Origin: Candidatus Sulfopaludibacter sp. SbA3
Lineage (GTDB): Bacteria; Acidobacteriota; Terriglobia; 2-12-FULL-54-10
Length of the DNA: 13,794 nt
Reading direction: 5' to 3'
NCBI GenBank assembly: GCA_945865705.1
Contig: CAMBEY010000043.1
Coordinates: 1-13,794, forward strand
This document shows, in pieces, positions 7,318-13,794 of this stretch. The first letter of the stretch is position 1. Every line of letters starts with the position of its first letter. The notes beneath the pieces were generated by a model, which saw only the letters and a program-made list of their open reading frames with translations, was not told the origin of the DNA and ran no database searches. Position numbers and translations under genes: made by a program.

Positions 7318-9093
7318 TTAGCGAAACTCCACCCGGCCCAGCTTGTTTGTGCGTGAGTAAGGCAGCCAGACGGCGGGCCTATCGGGTGTGTCGTCAATAT
7401 CGATGAAGCGCGCCTCGCTACCCAGCGTGGCCAGAGGGAACTCCGTGAATAGTTCCGTGAATGGATTGAAGCGCAGGATGCGGTCCGAGTTCATTAGCGA
7501 GACCCAGACCATGTGGTTCTTGTCCACCACCACGGCATAAGGATGCGAGTATCGCGAAGGCACCGCATACTCAGTCACCTTCTTGGTGTGAATATCGATC
7601 TTCGCGAGTTGCCCGGTCCAATACTCGGCCACCCACACAGCGCCGCCTCGACGATCGGCGCCCATGCGGCGCGGGCCTTTCTGCGTCAGCGGTGCGGCGT
7701 TGGTGATCGCGCCGGTGCGCTCGCCGATCTCACGATCCTTGGCGCTGACCTCCCCCGTCCATGCGGGCAGCACCACTTCGCCGACTTCACCCGTTCGACT
7801 GTTCACATAGCCCACGCGATCCGTGGTGATTTGCGCGAACCAGATGTTGTCCTCCGCGTCAACAGCGATGCCGTAAGGTCCGCCGCCCTTGCTGAATGAC
7901 TTGTACTCGGTGTACTCCCCGGTCTCAGGATTCAATTTGAATACGCCGTTTGACTGCGTGGACCACAGCATCCCTTTGGAATCAACCGTAAGGGTAGGGC
8001 CAATGCCACGCGTGAGCGAAGCGGGCTTCGGATAATTCTTGAACTTCTCGGTCCTGGGATCGAAACTCATCATGGTGCCGTCGGTGCCGTTGGTGACCCA
8101 GATGATACCCTTCTGATCCGTTACCGATCCGTGCGTGCGTACCGCGTAACCTTCCTTATCGGCCAGCATGTATCCGGTAACCTTCCCGGTCTTCGGATCA
8201 AGCTTCCCGATGGTCCGGTTCGGCGTGCTGTTGTCGGTGAAGAACACGTTGCCATCCTTGTCCATCGTGGAGTCATGCGCGGCCTCGCCTTCATACTTCG
8301 AGGGGATGCCGCCGGACCAGTCGCTTCCGTCATGGACGCTATGCGGCATGTCGCCGCGTGGCAAATCAAACTCCGTCACCACCACCTGAGTCGCCTCGCC
8401 CTTCAGGCGCGGCTGCGGCTTCCACTTCATCACGTCGGCCTGCGATCCGCGCACCTTGGCCAGATATCCGGCGATATCCTCTTTGTACGACTGAATGAGT
8501 TTGTAGTTGGCCGCCTCGGGGCGCATCTCGCGCTCCAGCATGTAATTGATCATCATGGCCCAACCGTTCGCGTCGAAGCGCTTGGACAGGATAAATCCGG
8601 CGATGTGGCAGGAGCTGCAATTGTTGTGCACGAGTTGCTGCATTCTGCGGTCGGCAGGCGTGGAGTCGGGCAGGCTGTCGGTCCACTCGGTGGCAGAAAG
8701 CTGATGGTGAAAATCTTTAAGCGGCTTAAGCTTGAAATCCTGTTGAACGCCCTTGCCGGAGGTGAAGGCAACTTGCGCGCGCGCCGTGTCAAAACTCACC
8801 GCCTGCGCCCACAAGCGATACTGTCCGTCGGCCAGCGCGGGGAAGGAATATTCGCCGGCTTGGTTGGTAAACACGGATACGGTGAACGTCCTGCTCTGTT
8901 CGCGCGCCGAGACGGCCACGCCCTCCATCGGCTTGCTGTCAGCATCCTTTACGATGCCAGTCAATAAGGGGAGGCTGGAGCGATTGGGCGACTGCGCCGA
9001 CGCTGTGCCTATCACTGGCATGGTGGGCTTGCCCACCCAAGCCAGGATGGCCAGCAGAAGTAAGACTCCAAGCAGAGCGCGGAAACGTGCCAT
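7318..9093 (-). CDS. Exported chimera: carboxypeptidase-regulatory domain, heme-c site, Vgb-like beta-propeller
   Basis: 591 residues, with GAGGAG 7 bases before the ATG (9101-9106). A signal peptide (1-34, ending ASAQ) precedes a carboxypeptidase-regulatory-like beta-sandwich (about 43-123: LLTGIVKDADSKPMEGVAV, GEYSFPALADGQYRL). A short helical segment follows with one heme-c site, NNCSSCH (C159, C162, H163), and several Met residues (180-190) that could be the sixth ligand. From about 235 to the end is a virginiamycin-B-lyase-type propeller with blade strands such as GNVFFTDNS, GIIWVTNGT, GMLWSTQSN, DNIWFAQITTDRVGYV, GAVWVAEYWTGQLAKID and HMVWVSLMNSDRILRFNP. Vgb is a C-O lyase, but propellers of this shape have many functions, so the activity is unproven. 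It is last in a three-gene operon, 19 bases after the cytochrome c gene, suggesting that the two heme proteins exchange electrons in the periplasm. Confidence 0.85.
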   Translation of the reverse strand: MARFRALLGVLLLLAILAWVGKPTMPVIGTASAQSPNRSSLPLLTGIVKDADSKPMEGVAVSAREQSRTFTVSVFTNQAGEYSFPALADGQYRLWAQAVSFDTARAQVAFTSGKGVQQDFKLKPLKDFHHQLSATEWTDSLPDSTPADRRMQQLVHNNCSSCHIAGFILSKRFDANGWAMMINYMLEREMRPEAANYKLIQSYKEDIAGYLAKVRGSQADVMKWKPQPRLKGEATQVVVTEFDLPRGDMPHSVHDGSDWSGGIPSKYEGEAAHDSTMDKDGNVFFTDNSTPNRTIGKLDPKTGKVTGYMLADKEGYAVRTHGSVTDQKGIIWVTNGTDGTMMSFDPRTEKFKNYPKPASLTRGIGPTLTVDSKGMLWSTQSNGVFKLNPETGEYTEYKSFSKGGGPYGIAVDAEDNIWFAQITTDRVGYVNSRTGEVGEVVLPAWTGEVSAKDREIGERTGAITNAAPLTQKGPRRMGADRRGGAVWVAEYWTGQLAKIDIHTKKVTEYAVPSRYSHPYAVVVDKNHMVWVSLMNSDRILRFNPFTELFTEFPLATLGSEARFIDIDDTPDRPAVWLPYSRTNKLGRVEFR

Positions 9094-9112
9094 GGTAATT
9101 CTCCTCTTTCAG

Positions 9113-9493
9113 CTACAGAGTTTTCAGGTAGGCGATGACCTGGTCCAGTTCCTTGGGATCAAATGAGTATTGGAATCCGGGCATCTTGGGGGTTCCCTTG
9201 AGGATGAATCCGCGCACCACGGCCTCGGGCCGCGGCTTCGGACCCTGCATCAGTCCTTTCAGGAGCGGGCCAATGGTGGTTCCTTCCGCGGTGCTCTTGT
9301 TATTTTCCTTTGCCGGCAGATGGCAGTACGAGCAGTTTTGCAGAAACAGCCCGCGCCCTGCCTGCTGCTGCTCATTAAGCGTGGCCGGTTGGGCTGCAGC
9401 TGCTGATCCGGACTGCGCCGCGAACCCCGCCGGAAACAATCCGCTCAGCAGCATAAGCGCCAACAACGATCTGATCAAAAGCCGAACAGTCAT
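9113..9493 (-). CDS. Periplasmic mono-heme cytochrome c
   Basis: 126 residues. The ATG at 9491-9493 has GAGGAG 9 bases upstream (9503-9508). A longer frame from 9514 would place that ribosome-binding site inside the coding sequence. The signal peptide (about 1-27, hydrophobic core LLALMLLSGLF, ending FAAQ) is followed by an Ala/Ser linker and a small class-I-like cytochrome c: NCSYCH (C54, C57, H58), TIGPLLKGLM (73-82), and KMPGFQYSF with Met104 as the likely axial ligand, closing with the helix ELDQVIAYLKTL. It is a one-electron carrier matured in the periplasm. It lies 35 bases after the TonB-dependent receptor gene and 19 bases before the propeller/heme chimera on the same strand, so all three are probably co-transcribed. 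It is the natural electron acceptor or donor for the chimera. Confidence 0.92.
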   Translation of the reverse strand: MTVRLLIRSLLALMLLSGLFPAGFAAQSGSAAAAQPATLNEQQQAGRGLFLQNCSYCHLPAKENNKSTAEGTTIGPLLKGLMQGPKPRPEAVVRGFILKGTPKMPGFQYSFDPKELDQVIAYLKTL

Positions 9494-9528
9494 GGCCACG
9501 CACTCCTCATCCAAGGGACATTGGTATC

Positions 9529-12500
9529 TTAGAAGGTCAGCTTCATCCCGATCTGAATCTGCCGCGAAGTGGTAATCGTGTCCGTGATTCTGCCAGCGCT
9601 GGCGCTGACCACCTGAATCGCCCCGCCCGGAATGACCGCGCCGGGAATGACGGCGCCGGGGTTGGTGAGCGGCACGTTCTGTGGCAAGCCGAAATTGGCG
9701 CGGTTCAGGATGTTGAAGAACTCCGCTCGAATCTGGAAATCCCGAGACTCGGAAAACTGGAACCGCTTCACTAGCGACAGGTCGAAATTGGCCCGGCCCG
9801 GGCCGACCAGGGTGTTCCGGCCAAGATTGCCAAAGGTTCCTAGCGCCGGCACCGAGAATGCATTCGGATCGTACCAGCGATCCGCCGTGGGATTCTCAAG
9901 CACCGGGTTCTGACTGAAACCCGGCCGCAGGTCGGGCCGGTCGGCACGTCCGCCGCCGAGGCTGTTGGAGCGGTCATAGCCGAGGCGCGCGCTGAACGGC
10001 TGGCCGTCGGCAAAGGTGGCGATGCCGCTTAGCTCCCATCCACCCAGGATGGCCGTGGCGATGGAGTTGTTGAATTTTACCGGCACCGGGTAGCCCACGT
10101 TGATTACCAGGTTATTGGTCGCATCGAAAGAGGCCCGGGCCTTGTCGCGCGCCGGCTCCTCCGGATCCAGCGATGCCTGCGCTTCGCGGGAATTGTCCGC
10201 CGTGGCGACGGTGGATGCGCTATCCAGGGCCTTCGAATAGGTGTAGGAAATCTGGAACTGCAGGTTGCGGCTGGAGGCGCGCTTGAACTTTACTTGCAGT
10301 CCATCGTAGTGCGCATTGGTATCGGTCATCAGCGGGCGAATCTCGTCAAAGAACGGATTCTTGCGTGGTGCGCCGGCAAGGAACACTTTCTGGCCATTGC
10401 TCAGCTGATAGGGCCGCATATTCAGCTCCGCGTAGCGAGGCACGTTGGTGCCCTTCGAGCCGACGTAGCCAACCTCCAGCACCATGTCGCCGAATAGCTG
10501 CTGCTGCACAGTCAGCGTGTAATGGTTCTTCGCCGGCGTCTTCAGGAACGGATTGACCCCATTGATGGCCACCAGCCCGGAGGTGGTCAATTGCAGATAG
10601 CCGTCCGGGAAACGGGGATTGGCTACCGCCAGCCGTTCGTAGAAGGGCGGATATTTGGTGACGGCTACGGCGTAGTAGACCGGAAGCACTTGGTCGTGGA
10701 AGATGCCGAACCCGCCGCGCAACACAGTCTTCCCGCTGCCGTTCGCCTGCCAGGCAAAACCCACGCGCGGCTCGAAGTTCTTGCTGGTGATCTCCAGGAA
10801 CACCTCATCCCGGGTGAATGCCGCATCGCTCACATGGAACAGCCGGGAGGCCAGATTCCGCGAGTCGGTAGGATTGCTGGCCGCTTCCCAACGGAACCCC
10901 AGGTTCAGCGTCAACCGCGAGTTCAGGCGGAAGTCGTCCTGGGCGAAAACTGCGTAGAGGCTTTGCCGAAAGCCGCGGTAAGCGTCCTGACCTGGGCGCA
11001 CCGCGGTGAAGTTGGTGGGCGTGGCCGTAAGCACGGTATCGAAATTGCTAAAGTTGTAGATGCCGCGCAACGAGGTGTTCTGTGCGGTATTGTCGCGCAT
11101 CCGCTTGATATTCCCCCCGAACTTCCAGGAATGCCGCCCGCTGATGAACGTAAGATCGTCCGCGGCCTCGAGCACTGAGTAATACGCAAAGCGTGGCGCG
11201 GTGTCGGTGGTTCCGGCGTTGGCAATGGTCCGCGAGGCGTCGGCCGCGCGGCCGCCGATGCCGATCACTCCCACGGGCTGGCCGGGCACGAACGACAGTC
11301 CGGCGGGGATCGTGTCGGTCGGCAGATTGTCGGTATAGGAAACCGAGCGGTTCACGCCGAAGCGCAGCGAGTTTAGCAGGTTGGAACTGAGAACGCTGCT
11401 GATCTGGAAGGTGGCGTATTGCCGCCGCGCCTCCAAGGTATCTTCCGAAGTCGCCACGGAAGTCAGCGCGCGGCGCGCGTCATCGTCGAAGGTGTAGCGG
11501 CCGAAGATGCTGTGCTTGTCGGTGAGCTGATGGTCCACGCGCACCATGGAGTAGTCCTGATTGGTGGGCCGGGACGGCGAGGAGAGGAACTCCGCCGTGC
11601 CGTCGCCGAAATCACGACCGTTCGGGGTGGGCCACAGAACCAGAAAGGGCTGGATCGCCGGGCTGACCGGAACCACACGCCCGCCGGCCAGGATTCCCTG
11701 CTTCGCCGAAACCGATGGCACGGTGGCAAACTGCGTAATGGCCAGCCGCTCGCGCATGCCTTCATATGCGCCAAAAAAGAATGTCCGGTCGCGCTTGAGC
11801 GGCCCGCCCACGGTGCCGCCGAACTGGTTGCGCTTGAAGGCCGGGACCGGCGTCGGCAATGGCGCATTCCGGACATCGAAAAAGTTGCGCGCGTCCAGGG
11901 CGCTGTTGCGGATGAAGTGGAAGAGATTGCCGTGATATTCGTTGGTTCCCGATTTGGTCACGGCGGAGATCACCGCGCCGGTGGCCCGGCCCGTCTCGGC
12001 GCTGAACATGCTGGTGACAATCTTGAATTCGCGGATGGCGTCCACGCCGAGGTTGGTTCCCGCCGCGCCGCCCGGCGTGCCATTTCCGGAGTCATTGATA
12101 TCCATTCCGTCGAGCAGGTAGCTGTTGTTGTAGGAGCGGCTCCCGGCCACGGAGAAGCGTGTCCCGGTTCCGTAGAGGAATCCTCCGTTGGTGGTGCCGC
12201 CACCGTAGGATGTTACGCCGGCTTCGAGCAGGGCAAGCTGATCGTAGCTGCGACCGTTCAGGGGCAATTCGCGGATGGTGCGTTCATCCACCAGCCCGCC
12301 CACGGCGGAGGTGGTGGACTCCACCAGCGGCGCCTCGCCCGATACTTCCACGGTCTGGGACACGGCGCCCACTGACAGCGCCAGATTCACCACGGCCTCG
12401 CGGCCCACGGTGAGCACAATGCCGCTGCGTATCTCGGTCTGGAAACCTTCCACTGAGACCGTTAACTTGTATCTGCCCAGCGCGAGCAGCGGGGCCCGGT

Positions 12501-12696
12501 AGTGGCCTTGCGCATCCGTCTGCGCCGTGCGGGCTATGCCGGTATCTTCGTTCAGGATGGTTAGCGTGGCTCCGGAGAGCACTCCGCCTGAACTATCCGT
12601 TACGATGCCGGAGATCGTTCCGGTCGTCGCTTGGCTCATCACCAACTGCGCACATACAAGCAGCGCGCACAATGAAATGGAAAATATTTTGCCCAT
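9529..12696 (-). CDS. Oar-like TonB-dependent outer-membrane receptor with carboxypeptidase-regulatory domain
   Basis: 1055 residues, with AGAGGG 4 bases before the ATG (12701-12706). The signal peptide spans 1-22. Next come a carboxypeptidase-regulatory-like domain (about 24-108, TGTISGIVTDSSGGVLSGA, GHYRAPLLALGRYKLTV), a plug domain (about 120-250, with ELPLNGRSYDQL, FSVAGSRSYNNSYLLDGMDIND and GAVISAVTKSGTNEYHG), and a long beta-barrel to the C-terminus, which ends in Phe (GMKLTF) as outer-membrane barrels do. No clear TonB box is visible. The length and layout match the Oar/TBDT type abundant in Acidobacteriota. It should import a bulky substrate using TonB energy, or act as an adhesin; the substrate is unknown. 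Near the C-terminus is the tandem AVIPGAVIPG. It is first in the operon with the cytochrome c and the propeller chimera, and divergent from an exported amidohydrolase. Confidence 0.93.
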   Translation of the reverse strand: MGKIFSISLCALLVCAQLVMSQATTGTISGIVTDSSGGVLSGATLTILNEDTGIARTAQTDAQGHYRAPLLALGRYKLTVSVEGFQTEIRSGIVLTVGREAVVNLALSVGAVSQTVEVSGEAPLVESTTSAVGGLVDERTIRELPLNGRSYDQLALLEAGVTSYGGGTTNGGFLYGTGTRFSVAGSRSYNNSYLLDGMDINDSGNGTPGGAAGTNLGVDAIREFKIVTSMFSAETGRATGAVISAVTKSGTNEYHGNLFHFIRNSALDARNFFDVRNAPLPTPVPAFKRNQFGGTVGGPLKRDRTFFFGAYEGMRERLAITQFATVPSVSAKQGILAGGRVVPVSPAIQPFLVLWPTPNGRDFGDGTAEFLSSPSRPTNQDYSMVRVDHQLTDKHSIFGRYTFDDDARRALTSVATSEDTLEARRQYATFQISSVLSSNLLNSLRFGVNRSVSYTDNLPTDTIPAGLSFVPGQPVGVIGIGGRAADASRTIANAGTTDTAPRFAYYSVLEAADDLTFISGRHSWKFGGNIKRMRDNTAQNTSLRGIYNFSNFDTVLTATPTNFTAVRPGQDAYRGFRQSLYAVFAQDDFRLNSRLTLNLGFRWEAASNPTDSRNLASRLFHVSDAAFTRDEVFLEITSKNFEPRVGFAWQANGSGKTVLRGGFGIFHDQVLPVYYAVAVTKYPPFYERLAVANPRFPDGYLQLTTSGLVAINGVNPFLKTPAKNHYTLTVQQQLFGDMVLEVGYVGSKGTNVPRYAELNMRPYQLSNGQKVFLAGAPRKNPFFDEIRPLMTDTNAHYDGLQVKFKRASSRNLQFQISYTYSKALDSASTVATADNSREAQASLDPEEPARDKARASFDATNNLVINVGYPVPVKFNNSIATAILGGWELSGIATFADGQPFSARLGYDRSNSLGGGRADRPDLRPGFSQNPVLENPTADRWYDPNAFSVPALGTFGNLGRNTLVGPGRANFDLSLVKRFQFSESRDFQIRAEFFNILNRANFGLPQNVPLTNPGAVIPGAVIPGGAIQVVSASAGRITDTITTSRQIQIGMKLTF
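9622..9666. repeat. 15-bp tandem repeat inside the receptor gene
   Basis: Units at 9622-9636 and 9637-9651 differ at 3 bases (CCCGCCCGGAATGAC, CGCGCCGGGAATGAC); a third, diverged unit follows at 9652-9666. They encode the in-frame pentapeptide repeat AVIPG-AVIPG-GAI close to the barrel C-terminus, so copy number can change without a frameshift. Confidence 0.75.
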
Positions 12697-12924
12697 GAAA
12701 CCCTCTTTTCGGCAGCCGTCCTGCTGCGCCTAACCTAAGATGACTTGAACTGACCAATCGCCCCGCGATTACAATTTTGTTACAGCCTGTGTATCAGATA
12801 TCCACAGTGCAGGTCAAGAATTTACGGAGCTTCCAGTTGGCCCTAACCAGATATTTCCGCCGGGTGGGTCCGCGTGCGCGAACCATTTTAATCAGTGGTA
12901 TGATTTGGGCGTTGCGGAGCAACT

Positions 12925-12952
12925 TTGGACAGTCCTTGAAATTTGATATATT
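12925..12952 (+). promoter_or_regulatory. Possible promoter of the divergent amidohydrolase
   Basis: TTGGAC (12925-12930) and TATATT (12947-12952) are spaced by 16 bases; the -10 matches consensus at 5 of 6 positions, the -35 at 3 of 6. The -10 lies within the TGAAAT/ATTTCA dyad (12937-12955), a good position for a repressor, and start of transcription would fall about 40 bases before the ATG. Confidence 0.35.
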
Positions 12953-12955
12953 TCA
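12937..12955. promoter_or_regulatory. TGAAAT-N7-ATTTCA dyad over the putative -10
   Basis: Perfect 6-bp arms flank an AT-rich centre that overlaps the proposed -10 box of the amidohydrolase gene. An adjoining dyad, GGACAGTCC (12927-12935), covers the -35. Together they look like an operator; the regulator is not in this window. Confidence 0.3.
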
Positions 12956-12999
12956 TTTGCCGAAGTTGCCGCAGCGGAGTATACCGGGGAGAATGTACG

Positions 13000-13794
13000 A
13001 TGCCTAACTTACTCATGAAAATCCAGCCCGGGGTCGCAGGGTTGCTGTTGGTGGTGGCCTTGCTGACAACTCCCTACCCCGTCGCCGCTCAGGACCAGCC
13101 AGTGGTGATCGAGGGCGCTACTTTGATTGACGGCACGGGCCGTGCCCCTCTGAAGGATTCCGTCATTGTGATCGAGGGGGGACGCATCAAGGCGGCAGGA
13201 AGCAAAGGCCAGGTGGCGATACCGCCGCGCGCCAAGGTAGTGCGCGCGGAAAACAAGTTCGTCCTGCCAGGCCTGATCGACGCGCATATACATTTTCTGG
13301 ATTTTATGCCGCAGATTTTTCTCCGCTTTGGAGTGACCACGGTATTCGATACGGCCAATCCCACGGAATGGATTCTAGCCCAGCGCGAGGCGCTGAAGTC
13401 GGGCAAGCTGAAGGGGCCGCGGATGTTTGTTACCGGCCTCATCATTGACGGCCCGGTTGAGCCCGGCGGCGAGGTGGACAATGCCGAACTGGCCGGCTAC
13501 AAGGTCCGCGTGCGCAGTTCCGAGGAGGCCCGTGTCATCACCCGAAAGGTGATTCGGCAAGGAGTGGACGCAGTGAAGGTTCACGAAGCGCTGACGCCGG
13601 AGCTGCTCGAGGCGGTGGTGGCGGAGGCGCACAGAGCGGGCCTCGAAGTGGTGGGCCACACCGGCGATGTGCGCGAGTCAACCCGCGTCGGCATGAAGTT
13701 CGTCGAGCATACCGAAGCCATCACCGAGGCCACCGTACCCCACGGCACGCGCCGGTCCGCGGTCCCCGAGGCGGACATGGACGTCGCGGCGTTT
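13000..13794 (+). CDS. Exported metal-dependent amidohydrolase, N-terminal part (3' end outside window)
   Basis: The frame is open to the right edge; 265 residues are visible. I chose the ATG at 13000 because GGGGAG lies 8 bases upstream (12986-12991); an ATG at 13015 is the alternative and gives a shorter signal peptide. The signal peptide (1-30) ends in PVAA before QDQPVV. The body is an amidohydrolase of the imidazolonepropionase/prolidase-like group: GATLIDGTGRAPLKDSVIVIEGGRI (39-63), then LPGLIDAHIHF with metal ligands His96 and His98, LRFGVTTVFD (108-117), a probable carboxylated lysine Lys193 in VDAVKVHEAL, VVGHTG with His220, and VEHTEA with His237. These are the expected binuclear-site ligands in order; the final Asp would lie beyond the edge. 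It should be a periplasmic hydrolase of an amide, peptide or lactam bond. It is divergent from the receptor operon and may act on the imported compound. Confidence 0.9.
   Translation, partial: MPNLLMKIQPGVAGLLLVVALLTTPYPVAAQDQPVVIEGATLIDGTGRAPLKDSVIVIEGGRIKAAGSKGQVAIPPRAKVVRAENKFVLPGLIDAHIHFLDFMPQIFLRFGVTTVFDTANPTEWILAQREALKSGKLKGPRMFVTGLIIDGPVEPGGEVDNAELAGYKVRVRSSEEARVITRKVIRQGVDAVKVHEALTPELLEAVVAEAHRAGLEVVGHTGDVRESTRVGMKFVEHTEAITEATVPHGTRRSAVPEADMDVAAF

Larger units (their letters stand above)
12697..12999. promoter_or_regulatory. Divergent control region between receptor operon and amidohydrolase
   Basis: These 303 bases must carry both promoters. They hold several short inverted repeats: AATCGC-CCC-GCGATT (12756-12770, about 60 bases upstream of the receptor start), GTTGC-GGA-GCAAC (12911-12923), GGAC-A-GTCC (12927-12935) and TGAAAT-N7-ATTTCA (12937-12955). 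There is also a direct repeat TTACA-N7-TTACA near 12770-12786. No known binding site is recognised. The gathering of dyads in one divergent region suggests shared control, which is an inference. Confidence 0.5.

Noticed and set aside
8131..8967. 278-codon open frame on the plus strand
   Set aside because: It is antisense to the propeller/heme chimera, whose domains and signal peptide are clear; no protein family character is seen in the antisense frame.
11419..12375. 318-codon open frame on the plus strand
   Set aside because: It is antisense to the plug and early barrel of the TonB-dependent receptor and is rich in Gly, Ala, Arg and His, as antisense frames of GC-rich genes are.

Overview
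This window looks like chromosomal DNA of an acidobacterium-type, diderm, moderately high-GC bacterium. That placement is an inference. It rests on an Oar-like TonB-dependent receptor with an N-terminal carboxypeptidase-regulatory domain, on secreted ankyrin, TPR, Vgb-propeller and amidohydrolase proteins, and on small c-type cytochromes. No rRNA, tRNA, transposase, CRISPR array or phage gene is visible. Ten-bp-scale palindromes and one 15-bp tandem repeat are the only repeats seen.

Layout: (1) 3-668 (+) is the 3' part of an ankyrin-repeat protein, cut by the window start. (2) 834-2171 (-) is a secreted TPR protein of the 42-residue type with a roughly 30-residue His/Glu-rich insert. (3) 2339-4234 (-) is an exported YtcJ-like amidohydrolase, followed by a strong hairpin terminator at 2249-2278. 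(4) 4697-5854 (-) is an MGDG-synthase/UgtP-like GT-B glycosyltransferase, flanked by two long non-coding stretches. (5) 6583-6981 (+) is a small membrane-anchored J-domain protein. (6) 7318-12696 (-) is a tight three-gene operon, transcribed in the order TonB-dependent receptor, mono-heme cytochrome c, and a carboxypeptidase-regulatory/heme-c/beta-propeller chimera. (7) 13000-13794 (+) is a second exported amidohydrolase, divergent from that operon and cut by the window end.

The most system-like part is 7318-13794. An outer-membrane importer is coupled to two exported heme proteins and one Vgb-like propeller, across a 303-base divergent control region from a secreted metallo-amidohydrolase. 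A plausible reading is uptake of a bulky compound plus its oxidative, lyase-type or hydrolytic processing in the periplasm. The substrate cannot be read from the sequence. The genes at 1-7317 look like independent single-gene units.
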